Origin: Lacibacter sp. H407
GTDB lineage: Bacteria > Bacteroidota > Bacteroidia > Chitinophagales > Chitinophagaceae
Reading direction: 5' to 3'
Assembly: GCF_037892605.1 (NCBI RefSeq)
Contig: NZ_JBBKTU010000001.1
Location: 1,178,001 to 1,242,000, forward strand
Length of the DNA: 64,000 nucleotides
Position 1 is the stretch's first letter, and each line of letters begins with the position of its first letter. The position numbers and the translations under genes are program-made. Shown here in pieces: positions 51,698 through 60,199 of the stretch. The notes beneath the pieces are model-generated. The model was not told where the DNA came from. It did not search any database and was given only the letters and a program-made list of their open reading frames with translations.

Positions 51698-53038
51698 TCA
51701 GTCTCCGGTTGTTTTCGTTGCTCTTGGAATCAGATAAATTTCTTTCTGTCGCCCGCCAATGTAACGGAAACCATTCTCATCAAAATAACCATCCTGCTCC
51801 AGCATAATGCGAATGCTCTTTTTCCACTCCGGAATATCGGTTGCAGCGTTCAGTTCAATACTGTAAGCTGTACGGTAGTTCATGGGAAAATCGCCTGAAC
51901 CGGGTACACCGCCCTGTTGATCCCACATGCCAATAGTTGGGCCGGCAGCATGACCATGAAAACCTAATGGATGCGTATAGATCACTGCAGCAATATTTTC
52001 TTTTTTTGCCTGCGCCAACGCATCTGCTAAAATCTGGTTACCGGTTTTGCCAAATTTGAATTGTGATGTAAGAATATCCTGCAAGCGGTTTGCTTTTGTA
52101 AATGCATCACGGATATTTTTCGGCACTTCTGTTTCGCCGGGCCTTTTTACATAGGCATGTTCCTGTACATCGGTATTCAATCGCAGATAGGTAATGCCAA
52201 TATCTACATGTAACAGATCGCCGGGTTGAATTACATCATCTTTTGGTCGATTGGAAAAACTGCGAAGATGTTCAAAGTTTTGCGGATCGTTTCGTTGAAT
52301 AGAAACAGATGGATGAAACCATGTACTGTATCCCATGCTTCTGATCTTTTCACGAAACCACCACACCACATCATCGGTTGTGGTAATGCCCGGTGTAATT
52401 ACTTTTTCAGAAAATCCTTCTTCAATAATTTTTCTTGTTTCATACACCAGTTGCGGATAAAGCTGCATCTCCCTTTCTGTTCTTGTTTCTAACCAATTCA
52501 CTGCAAGCGTTGCAGCACTCACCACTTTTGATTTGAAGGCTGCAGGAAGCTTTGCCATCATTTCATTGTAATCTGTTACATCTATTCCATCTGCATGTCC
52601 AAAATGAGTGGACGTATTGATACCGATCTTTTTTGGATTTCTTGTGCTGATGATATGCATCAACGCATCCCATTGATCCGGGAATTTTTGCATATCCCAT
52701 TCTGCTTTGATATTGTCGCCAACATTATACCGTGCGATCGCAATTTTTTCAAATTGCTTTGTTGCCGAATTGTTGTAAAAAACAAGAATGGTTCTTCGCC
52801 TTGCAGATATCCAGGTGGAAGGTAACATGGTGCGTATAACAGGATCTTCATTATACTCTCTTGAAACAATCACCCATAAATCGATACCATTGCGTTCCAT
52901 CAATGTTGGCAACAGGTTATTAAAACGATCTGCAAGAATTTCATCAATAACACGTGATTGCTCCCGCATTGAAATTGCCTGCGCATTAACATAACGAACG
53001 GACGTGAGTAAAAACAGGAAAAAAAGTAATCTTCTCAT
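51698..53038 (-). CDS. Secreted M24 family metallopeptidase (Xaa-Pro aminopeptidase-like)
   Basis: A 446-residue protein with a signal peptide (MRRLLFFLFLLTSVRYVNAQ). Residues about 35-190 are the creatinase N-terminal domain. The pita-bread domain carries the metal ligands HVDIGITYLRLNTDVQE (two Asp), THPLGFHGHAAGP (His), YSIELNA (Glu) and LEQDGYF (Glu). Some positions differ from cytosolic Xaa-Pro enzymes, but all five ligand types are there. It would cleave N-terminal residues next to proline outside the cytoplasm. Divergent from the TPR-like gene by 403 nt. Confidence 0.87.
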   Translation of the reverse strand: MRRLLFFLFLLTSVRYVNAQAISMREQSRVIDEILADRFNNLLPTLMERNGIDLWVIVSREYNEDPVIRTMLPSTWISARRRTILVFYNNSATKQFEKIAIARYNVGDNIKAEWDMQKFPDQWDALMHIISTRNPKKIGINTSTHFGHADGIDVTDYNEMMAKLPAAFKSKVVSAATLAVNWLETRTEREMQLYPQLVYETRKIIEEGFSEKVITPGITTTDDVVWWFREKIRSMGYSTWFHPSVSIQRNDPQNFEHLRSFSNRPKDDVIQPGDLLHVDIGITYLRLNTDVQEHAYVKRPGETEVPKNIRDAFTKANRLQDILTSQFKFGKTGNQILADALAQAKKENIAAVIYTHPLGFHGHAAGPTIGMWDQQGGVPGSGDFPMNYRTAYSIELNAATDIPEWKKSIRIMLEQDGYFDENGFRYIGGRQKEIYLIPRATKTTGD

Positions 53039-53187
53039 ACATCAGAATTAGTTTTCTAAGTTACGAAAGCAACAAACTATTACCTGTGTAAGAAAATGGA
53101 GTAGAAAAAAATTTGTGAATTGATTTTTTATATTATTTTAGCAAACCTTTTAGAAAAGAAAAGGTCACCTGTAGAAACAGCTGACCG

Positions 53188-53300
53188 TTAACGATTGCTT
53201 GCCATATAAAAAAATAGATCTGTATCTTTACCTGTCGCTTGAAGCGACTTGATTCTTGGCCGTTTACGATGCTTCCCCTTTAACGATTGCCTGCCATATA
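53188..53300. repeat. Repeats and hairpin in the 403-nt intergenic region upstream of the TPR-like gene
   Basis: A 21-bp direct repeat occurs at 53188-53208 and 53280-53300 with one mismatch; both contain TTAACGATTGC and TGCCATATA. A shorter related CGTTTACGATGC lies at 53261-53272. Between the repeats is a short perfect inverted repeat, GTCGCTT/AAGCGAC (53234-53248). The whole gap 53039-53441 is otherwise AT-rich with no gene I can support. The elements could be operators or the remains of a small mobile element. Confidence 0.5.
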
Positions 53301-53441
53301 CTTTTTACGACCGAATCCGAGACAAATGTAAACCTGTTGTTTTTGCACATCAAATCAAAAAACGGGTCTTTTTATGACGTCAAAGTCGGGGAAAGGCAAT
53401 GAAACACAGGCAGGACAAGGGTTTCAGGAAAAAAAATTATT

Positions 53442-54989
53442 ATGGCCAACAGGTTTTCAGATACATTATTTCAATTAATTCATTCTTTAGAGAAAGCGGA
53501 GAAACGCCATTTTAAACTCTACATCAAGCGTAGTTCCTCCAAAGAAGACCTCAAGATCATCCAGCTTTTCGATGCCTTAGATAAAATGCAGGAGTATGAT
53601 GAATATGCCCTGCTCAAAAAACTCACCGACAACAGCAAAACAAAACTCGCCAATCTCAAAACACATCTTTATAAAGAGGTGCTGGCCAGCTTGCGGCTAC
53701 TCAAAACCGGAGAGAATGTGGATCTGCAGTTGAGTGAACACTTGGACAATGCCCGTTTGTTGTACAACAAAGGCTTGAAACAACAAAGCCTGCGCATTAT
53801 TGAGAAAGCAAAAGAACTGGCAAGGGCCAATCAAAAGTTCAATACGCTGGTGCAGATCATTTCGCTGGAAAAGAAAATTGAAACTCTCCACATTACACGC
53901 AGTACAACGGATAAAACCGAGCAGATGGCACGTGAAGCACTCGATGTTAGCCGGCATATTGATCGTGTAACACGTTTATCAAATCTTGCATTGTTACTCT
54001 ACCGCTGGTATGTGATCAACGGACATGCACGTAATGAAGAAGATGAAAAAGACATTAAAGATTTTTTCAAAAGTTATTTACCAAAAGATCTTACACTCGT
54101 AAACGGGTTTTATGAAAAACTCTATCTCTATCAAAGCTATTGCTGGTATGCGTTCATTCGCCAGGATTTTTTAATGTACTATCGTTATGCACAAAAGTGG
54201 GTTGATCTGTATAAAGAAGAGCCGCATTTAAAAAGCATTGAAACGGGTCATTATATCAAAGGCATGCAGGCATTGTTAAATGCACATTTTGATTTGCGCA
54301 ACTTTGATAAGTTTGAAAAAACCGTACGTGAATTTGAAGCGTATGAAAAAACACCCGAAGCACAGCAACACGATAACTTCCGCACACATACTTCCATTTA
54401 TATCAACAGTTCAAAAGTGAACGGACATTTGATGAAGGGAACATTTAAAGAAGGTTTGAAATTAGTACCGATCATCGAAGAGAAGTTGCATGAATATGCG
54501 TTGTTTGTAGATCAGCACAGGATACTTGTATTCAACTATAAAATTGCATCGTTGTATTTTGGAAACGGGAATTATGAAAAAGCAATTGACTATCTGCATC
54601 GCATTATTAACGGCCCGATGGACATTCGTATCGATCTTCAATGTTATGCCCGTTTAATGCATCTGCTGAGTCATTATGAATTGGGGAACTATGAAATACT
54701 TGATTCGTTGAGTAAATCGGTTCACCGTTTTATGGAAAAGATGAAAAATTTAACGACTGTGGAAGAAGCGGTTTTTAAATTTTTGAAAACAAGTTTTACG
54801 CAATCACCTGATAAGATCAAAAAGGCATTGGAAAAATTGTTGTCAGACATCAAACACCTGGAGAACAACCGTTTTCAAACACGCTCCTTTGCCTACCTCG
54901 ATATCATTTCATGGGCCGAAAGTAAAGTATACAATAAAACCATGGAAGAAGTGGTGCATGGTAAGTATAAGAAGAGTAAGCGAAAATAA
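53442..54989 (+). CDS. Large helical (TPR-like) protein of unknown function
   Basis: A 515-residue cytoplasmic, mostly alpha-helical protein. It begins MANRFSDTLFQLIHSLEKAE and has a basic tail KYKKSKRK. The pattern of paired helices with aromatic and small residues (YLYQSYCWYAFIRQDF, EKAIDYLHRIINGP, YARLMHLLSHYELGNYE) recalls degenerate TPR repeats over residues about 110-450. No enzymatic motif is visible. Proteins of this type are common in Bacteroidota and poorly studied. It stands alone behind a long intergenic region with repeats. Confidence 0.72.
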   Translation: MANRFSDTLFQLIHSLEKAEKRHFKLYIKRSSSKEDLKIIQLFDALDKMQEYDEYALLKKLTDNSKTKLANLKTHLYKEVLASLRLLKTGENVDLQLSEHLDNARLLYNKGLKQQSLRIIEKAKELARANQKFNTLVQIISLEKKIETLHITRSTTDKTEQMAREALDVSRHIDRVTRLSNLALLLYRWYVINGHARNEEDEKDIKDFFKSYLPKDLTLVNGFYEKLYLYQSYCWYAFIRQDFLMYYRYAQKWVDLYKEEPHLKSIETGHYIKGMQALLNAHFDLRNFDKFEKTVREFEAYEKTPEAQQHDNFRTHTSIYINSSKVNGHLMKGTFKEGLKLVPIIEEKLHEYALFVDQHRILVFNYKIASLYFGNGNYEKAIDYLHRIINGPMDIRIDLQCYARLMHLLSHYELGNYEILDSLSKSVHRFMEKMKNLTTVEEAVFKFLKTSFTQSPDKIKKALEKLLSDIKHLENNRFQTRSFAYLDIISWAESKVYNKTMEEVVHGKYKKSKRK

Positions 54990-55033
54990 TTGTACCCTGC
55001 CGGTGAGCTTGGGCTGGGTGGCTCACCCGCTGA

Positions 55034-56176
55034 TCAAATCTTCATCAATCGTTCAACCGCCTGTTGCAAAGTTCTGTTTTGTTTGCTGAAACAAAAACGC
55101 ACCACCTTATCATCTTTCTGGTTATGATAAAAAGCAGAGAGCGGAATGGTAGCAACACCCGCTTCTTTTGTTAAACGTATTGCCAGATCTTTATCTGCTT
55201 CATCACTGATGCGGCCATAGCTTGCACAAACAAAATAACTGCCACTCGTAGGAAGCAAATCAAATTTTGTCTGTTTCATCAACTCTATAAAATAATCACG
55301 CTTCTGTTGCATAAAACGTGGCAGCGATAAATAAGCATCCTTATTTTTTAAATAGTCAGCCAACGCAACCTGTGCTGGTGTAAAGCAACTGAAACAGTTG
55401 AATTGATGCACTTTCCTGAACTCTTTTGTAAAAGCAGCAGGAGCAATACAATAACCCAGCTTCCAACCTGTGCAATGATAGGTTTTGCCAAACGAAAAAT
55501 TCACAAAGCTGCGTTCAAATAACTCCGGATACTTCAACATGCTTTCGTGTGGCAATTGATCATAGATCAAATGTTCATACACTTCATCACTCACAATAAA
55601 AATATTTGTACCGGCAACAATCGATTTTAATTCAGCTATATCATTTTTATCCAACACACTTCCTGTTGGATTATGCGGTGAGTTAATGAGAATCGCTTTT
55701 GTTTTTGCGGTGATGGATGCACGCACCAACTCCCAATCAATTTTATAATCAGGATACGTTAATGGAAGCGGAACTGCTTTTGCTCCATTGATCTCAATGT
55801 TGGGGATATAACTGTCGTAAGCCGGTTCAAACAAGATCACTTCATCGCCCGGTTGCAGAATCGCAGTCAACGACGAATAAATCGCATACGTACCGCCGGG
55901 TGTAATCGTGATCTCTGTATCAGGGTTCACTTTTGTTTGATAAAGAAATTCTACTTTCTCGGCGATGCTTTCACGCAAACCAATCAATCCCGGCATGGGT
56001 GCATATTGATTATGCCCATTCTTCATTGCTTCAGCAACTTTCCCTGTCAGTTCTTCACTCATCGGAAAATCGGGGAATCCTTGCCCGAGGTTCACTGCTT
56101 TATGTTCGGTTGCCAACGCACTCATCACGGTGAAAATGGTCGTACCAACATTGGGAAGTTTACTTTTGATCTGCAT
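55034..56176 (-). CDS. Aminotransferase class I/II (methionine/aromatic aminotransferase type)
   Basis: A 380-residue PLP enzyme. It shows GQGFPDFPM at the start, MPGLIGLRESIAEK, SPHNPTGSVL, FIVSDEVYEHLIYD and the PLP-binding Lys231 in FSFGKTYHCTGWKLGY. The Arg for the carboxylate is near RFCFSKQ at the end. The closest known relatives are YbdL methionine aminotransferase and kynurenine aminotransferases; the motif FGKTYHCTGWK points to the former. It converges with the TPR-like gene and diverges from the MocA gene by 125 nt. Confidence 0.85.
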   Translation of the reverse strand: MQIKSKLPNVGTTIFTVMSALATEHKAVNLGQGFPDFPMSEELTGKVAEAMKNGHNQYAPMPGLIGLRESIAEKVEFLYQTKVNPDTEITITPGGTYAIYSSLTAILQPGDEVILFEPAYDSYIPNIEINGAKAVPLPLTYPDYKIDWELVRASITAKTKAILINSPHNPTGSVLDKNDIAELKSIVAGTNIFIVSDEVYEHLIYDQLPHESMLKYPELFERSFVNFSFGKTYHCTGWKLGYCIAPAAFTKEFRKVHQFNCFSCFTPAQVALADYLKNKDAYLSLPRFMQQKRDYFIELMKQTKFDLLPTSGSYFVCASYGRISDEADKDLAIRLTKEAGVATIPLSAFYHNQKDDKVVRFCFSKQNRTLQQAVERLMKI

Positions 56177-56301
56177 AACTACAAAGTAAAGAAGATGAAT
56201 TGTTTCTGTACGTATTTATTCTGTGGAACTCTTTTTTCGGCAATAACTTACAGCTGTTAAACGGTTAAATACTTATCTTTCTTTACTAAAACTTTTTAAC
56301 G

Positions 56302-57633
56302 ATGAATGCCCGCCGAAAGTTTCTTGAACAATCTGCCTTGCTGGCTGCAGGAGGTTTACTGATCCCTGCGTTTGAATCCAATGCATTTTCGATTTTCAAA
56401 AGTCGTGTTTCCCCTTCCGATCAGGTAAACATTGGTGCTATTGGCATTAAAGGAATGGGCTGGAGTAATGTAATGGCAGCATTAAAAATTCCGGGTGTAA
56501 ATCTGGTGGCTGTTTGTGATGTTGACAAATCTGTTATCGATAAACGGCTGGACGAGCTGAGCAAAAAAAATATAGCTACTTCCAACATAAAAAGATATGG
56601 CGATTACCGGAAGCTGCTTGAGCAGAAAGATATTGATGCGGTCATCATTGGCACACCCGATCACTGGCATGCACTCATGATGATCCACGCATGTGAAGCA
56701 GGTAAAGATGTGTATGTCGAAAAGCCGGTTGGTAATTCTATTATTGAGTGTAACAGAATGGTAGCTGCACAAAAACGTTATAATAAAATTGTACAGGCCG
56801 GACAATGGCAACGCAGTCAGCAACATTTTAAAGATGCCGTTGCTTTTGTACATAGCGGGCAGTTGGGGAATATACGAACAGCGAAAGTTTGGTGCTATCA
56901 AGGGTGGATGAAACCCGGACCGGTTGTTCCTGATTCAGCACCGCCGGAAGGTGTGGATTATAAACAATGGCTTGGTCCTGCGAAAACAAGACCGTTTAAC
57001 AGCAGCCGTTTTCATTTTAATTTCAGATGGTTTTGGGATTATGCCGGAGGATTGATGACAGACTGGGGTGTGCATTTATTAGATTATGCATTGATTGGTA
57101 TGAAAGCCGATCTGCCGATCAGCATTGCCGGGCTTGGCGGAAAATTTGCTTACCCCGATTTATATGAAGAAACACCTGATACATTAACTACACTGTATGA
57201 GTTTGATAAATTCAACATGGTTTGGGATTCTGCAATGGGTATTGATAATGGTTCATACGGAAGAGATCATGGTATTGCGTTTATTGGCAATAACGGAACA
57301 CTCATTTTAAATCGTGGTGGTTGGGAAGTAATTGAAGAGCGCCAAAGTAAAAATAAAGTGATCATGCCGTTTCAAAAATCAGCAGATAACGGGCTTGATA
57401 AACACTGGGTGAATTTTATTGCTGCTGTAAAGTCACGCAAAGCTGAAGATTTACATTGTTCTATACAAGCGGGGGCGCATGTAGCTACAGTAGCACAAAT
57501 GGGAAATATTTCTTTCAGAAGTGGAAAAAAATTATTGTGGAACAAAGCCAAGGGTGCGTTTACGGATGAAGCAATTAACAAACAATATTTATTGAACGAA
57601 TACCATAATGGATATAAGTTACCGGTTGTTTAA
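56302..57633 (+). CDS. Gfo/Idh/MocA family oxidoreductase, exported
   Basis: A 443-residue NAD(P)-dependent oxidoreductase. The N terminus MNARRKFLEQSALLAAGG resembles a Tat-type or signal leader, since RRKFL is a twin-arginine motif. The Rossmann region IGAIGIKGMGWSN is followed by VIIGTPDHWHALM and the catalytic EKPVGNSI motif. A C-terminal alpha/beta domain covers RFHFNFRWFWDYAGGLMTDW. Family members oxidise sugars or inositols. Folding with cofactor before Tat export would fit. The substrate is unknown. A terminator is at 57679. Confidence 0.88.
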   Translation: MNARRKFLEQSALLAAGGLLIPAFESNAFSIFKSRVSPSDQVNIGAIGIKGMGWSNVMAALKIPGVNLVAVCDVDKSVIDKRLDELSKKNIATSNIKRYGDYRKLLEQKDIDAVIIGTPDHWHALMMIHACEAGKDVYVEKPVGNSIIECNRMVAAQKRYNKIVQAGQWQRSQQHFKDAVAFVHSGQLGNIRTAKVWCYQGWMKPGPVVPDSAPPEGVDYKQWLGPAKTRPFNSSRFHFNFRWFWDYAGGLMTDWGVHLLDYALIGMKADLPISIAGLGGKFAYPDLYEETPDTLTTLYEFDKFNMVWDSAMGIDNGSYGRDHGIAFIGNNGTLILNRGGWEVIEERQSKNKVIMPFQKSADNGLDKHWVNFIAAVKSRKAEDLHCSIQAGAHVATVAQMGNISFRSGKKLLWNKAKGAFTDEAINKQYLLNEYHNGYKLPVV

Positions 57634-57678
57634 TTGAGTGCTGATGAGCTGCTAAATACATTCTCAACATTATTGCAA

Positions 57679-57711
57679 AAGCCTGTCAAGATTTCGACAG
57701 GCTTATTTTTT
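57679..57711. terminator. Terminator behind the MocA gene
   Basis: AAGCCTGTC pairs with GACAGGCTT around an 8-nt loop (AAGATTTC), flanked by A and T runs, and lies between convergent genes. It may work in both directions. Confidence 0.8.
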
Positions 57712-57737
57712 ACAGATACGTTTGCTATTGGTTTCAC

Positions 57738-58643
57738 TTATTTCGAAATCGGCATCTCCACATCATCCACCCACAACTTTGCATAGTCATCTTTCCATTG
57801 ATGCTTCCAACGTTTATGGCTCCATAAATACAGATCGGGTTGTAAGTGGATGTTTTCTTCGAGGTGCCGTACATAACGGCGGATCAATTCTCCATCGGGT
57901 AACGACTTAGGATCTTCACACAATAGAAAATAATCAAAATGATAATGGCCTCTTTTCACACGGGTGGTCGTCATCATTACAACAGGAATCGATTGTACAC
58001 GTGCAAACTTTTCAGGGCCTTTTACAAAACCGGCGGGCTTGTTTAAAAAATTGAGCCAATATGCATTGTCGGGTGTTACCGGTCGTTGATCAGCACCCAA
58101 TGCAAGGAGGTATTGTTTTTTTCGCCAAGGGATAATGGCTCTCGCCATGTCGTTGCTTGAAAGCAAGGGATTACCCCACCGCCCACGGATATAACAAATG
58201 AGCCGGTTCATTACCTGGTTACTTTGCGGAAGATAAACGGTAAGAAATGTATAGGGTTGATTGATACCGGCATGCAACGTCATCATTTCCCAATTAAAAA
58301 AATGGCCGAGGTTTACCTGCACGGCTTTACCTGTTGCAAACAGTTGATGAAACACTTCAAAGTTGCCACTCAACCGTTTGTTCATTGTTTCCTTACTGAT
58401 GGAAAGCAGTTTGATTGTTTCAATCCAGTTGTCACAAAAATTATGATAGAACTTATTGGCAATTTGCTTTTTTTCAATCGCTGTTTTTTCAGGAAATGCC
58501 TGTGTGAGGTTGTTCATCACAACATCTATCCGATAGCGTAGAACTTTTTGCAAAACAAAAGCACCCAAATCTGAGATCAGATAAAGTACACGCATGGGTA
58601 ACAACGAAAACACATATAATATTCCAAAAACTAAGTAGTACAT
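57738..58643 (-). CDS. Lipid A biosynthesis lauroyl/myristoyl acyltransferase family (LpxL/HtrB-like)
   Basis: A 301-residue inner-membrane acyltransferase with an N-terminal hydrophobic segment (YLVFGILYVFSLLPMRVLYLI). The H-x4-E motif is HFFNWE in NLGHFFNWEMMTLHAG. GADQRPVTPDNAYW and KGPEKFARVQSIPVVMM are conserved blocks. The C terminus has SHKRWKHQW. Members add acyl chains to lipid A or related lipids. Lipid A of this phylum is known; the specific chain is not derivable. Divergent from the small membrane protein by 129 nt. Confidence 0.87.
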   Translation of the reverse strand: MYYLVFGILYVFSLLPMRVLYLISDLGAFVLQKVLRYRIDVVMNNLTQAFPEKTAIEKKQIANKFYHNFCDNWIETIKLLSISKETMNKRLSGNFEVFHQLFATGKAVQVNLGHFFNWEMMTLHAGINQPYTFLTVYLPQSNQVMNRLICYIRGRWGNPLLSSNDMARAIIPWRKKQYLLALGADQRPVTPDNAYWLNFLNKPAGFVKGPEKFARVQSIPVVMMTTTRVKRGHYHFDYFLLCEDPKSLPDGELIRRYVRHLEENIHLQPDLYLWSHKRWKHQWKDDYAKLWVDDVEMPISK

Positions 58644-58772
58644 GGCTTGGGCAATTCGTCTGCAAGGTACACAGCCTTTACATAATTATTGCTATTTCTT
58701 GTATCATTCACATGTTTTGATCAGGAGCCGGTCAATATCAATTCGATACCGTTACCTTGTAACAAAACAAAT

Positions 58773-58967
58773 ATGGAAAAGCGAGTATTGGGTATCATTT
58801 TATCGTTGTTGGGAGTGGTGGGGATTATATATGCAGCAATTAGTTTTATTAATGGCGGCACAGGCACAACAAATATTAAGATGATCACAGCGTTCGGAGT
58901 TGTAGGCGCTATTTTCTTCTTTGCCGGTATTGGTCTTGTAAGAAATACAAATGACAAAGCAAGCTAA
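58773..58967 (+). CDS. Small two-helix membrane protein
   Basis: A 64-residue protein from the ATG at 58773 (MEKRVLGIILSLLGVVGIIY); a longer in-frame opening from 58689 has no sense as a protein start. Two membrane helices (LGIILSLLGVVGIIYAAISF and MITAFGVVGAIFFFAGIGLV) flank a Gly/Thr/Asn loop (NGGTGTTNIK). The C-terminal tail is RNTNDKAS. Function is unknown; such small hydrophobic proteins are common near stress genes. Confidence 0.65.
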   Translation: MEKRVLGIILSLLGVVGIIYAAISFINGGTGTTNIKMITAFGVVGAIFFFAGIGLVRNTNDKAS

Positions 58968-58990
58968 GGTTATAATCCCGCAAAAAATAA

Positions 58991-59037
58991 CCGGTGCTGG
59001 AAAGTTGAACTGATAAAGAACAGGGTTCCAACACCGG
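58991..59037. terminator. Terminator between convergent genes
   Basis: CCGGTGCTGGAA at 58991-59002 pairs with TTCCAACACCGG at 59026-59037 (11 of 12) around a 23-nt loop. It sits between the small membrane protein and the L,D-transpeptidase gene. The loop is long, so its strength is uncertain. Confidence 0.5.
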
Positions 59038-59057
59038 CAATTATAAATCTCAAACAT

Positions 59058-59915
59058 TTATTTCTTCGCTACAGCCATTACATCCCGCTTCTTCTGTTCA
59101 GCAAGAATGTTTGATAGGTGTGGCGTTGTGAGTTGTTGAATTTCATCTTCCGTAATATCAAGCGCTTTTGGGTTGGCCAATAACTGCAACCAAGGCTTCG
59201 GCGCATCAAAATTATACGAGCCAAAAACAATTACAGGTGTTCCTTTCACTTTTACTTTTTCATCGTTCTGCAATTCCCATTGTTCGGCCCACTCATATAA
59301 ATGCTTTGCATCGGTTTCTAATAAACGCAAACAGGAATGCGATGCCGGATAGCCGGGCAACTCATATTGGTGCCAGCCAATCCCTTCTTTGTTTTGAATA
59401 TTAAAATTCCAACGCAATTCCCACTCATCATTAAACGTACTGATGGTTTCTTCTGCTTTCCAATTGGTAAAGAATAAACCGGTAGGTGTTGGATTTTTTT
59501 TACTGCCCATATTCGTTGGACCCGTGTATGTCAACAATCCATTTTCATAAGTTGCAAATGTTTGCGTGGGGTACGAAAAGAAAATGATCTTTTTAATATC
59601 CCGCAGATACGAAACCTTTAATGGAAAAGGAAGATAAAACACAATATCACCCGTGAGATCAACCGGAATAATCACTGAATCCATTTTTGTAAAATGTGCA
59701 CTGTCTGTTCGGTTCACTGCTAACGCAATGCGTAAATGCTCTTTACTTGATGCATGTTGTGTAAGCCATTGCTTCGCACTATCCGTTTTGTATGAGAGCT
59801 CTTTTGGTTCCGGTCGGCTGGGCAATACAAGTTCAGCAGGTTGAGTTTGTGTCAATTGATCACAAGACAATAAAACAAACAGGCTGAAACAAATTCCGAA
59901 AATACTTTTTTGCAT
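59058..59915 (-). CDS. Putative L,D-transpeptidase (YkuD type) lipoprotein
   Basis: A 285-residue protein with a lipoprotein signal (MQKSIFGICFSLFVLLSCDQ, Cys18). The YkuD catalytic core is seen in GIGWHQYELPGYPASHSCLRL with His182, His193 and nucleophile Cys195 (SHSCLRL, compare HGxx-SxGCIRL). A strand PTPTGLFFTNWK lies before it, and the C-terminal part holds KVKGTPVIVFGSYNF. Such enzymes cross-link peptidoglycan by 3-3 bonds or attach lipoproteins. Location would be the outer or inner membrane facing the periplasm. It is divergent from the 615-residue gene. Confidence 0.82.
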   Translation of the reverse strand: MQKSIFGICFSLFVLLSCDQLTQTQPAELVLPSRPEPKELSYKTDSAKQWLTQHASSKEHLRIALAVNRTDSAHFTKMDSVIIPVDLTGDIVFYLPFPLKVSYLRDIKKIIFFSYPTQTFATYENGLLTYTGPTNMGSKKNPTPTGLFFTNWKAEETISTFNDEWELRWNFNIQNKEGIGWHQYELPGYPASHSCLRLLETDAKHLYEWAEQWELQNDEKVKVKGTPVIVFGSYNFDAPKPWLQLLANPKALDITEDEIQQLTTPHLSNILAEQKKRDVMAVAKK

Positions 59916-60199
59916 AGTTGTAGATTAACAGGTAAAGATGAGCGAAACAGCCGTATCAACTGTTACATAATTACAGGAAAAGATTATGCCATTTTACTAT
60001 TTCGGGGAGATTATGAACAGATGCTGTAATTAAACGGCGCAAAAATCAGGTCTGTTGGATTGTAATACTTTCATCCCTTTTCCCAATCGGGTATACAATC
60101 ATCGCCATCAATTCATTACATCCAACAAACAGTTCATACCAATCGAACTTCCTGCATTGCTTTTGTAACGGCAGCTTTGCTACATAAACCTTTTCATCT

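Noticed and set aside
51580-51807. 75-residue + strand frame between the small membrane protein and the M24 gene
   Set aside because: It overlaps the 3' end of the M24 gene in antisense and has no protein-like composition.
53231-53250. GTCGCTT/AAGCGAC inverted repeat as a terminator
   Set aside because: It is 7 bp with a one-base centre and no T-run, and no gene ends near it on either strand.
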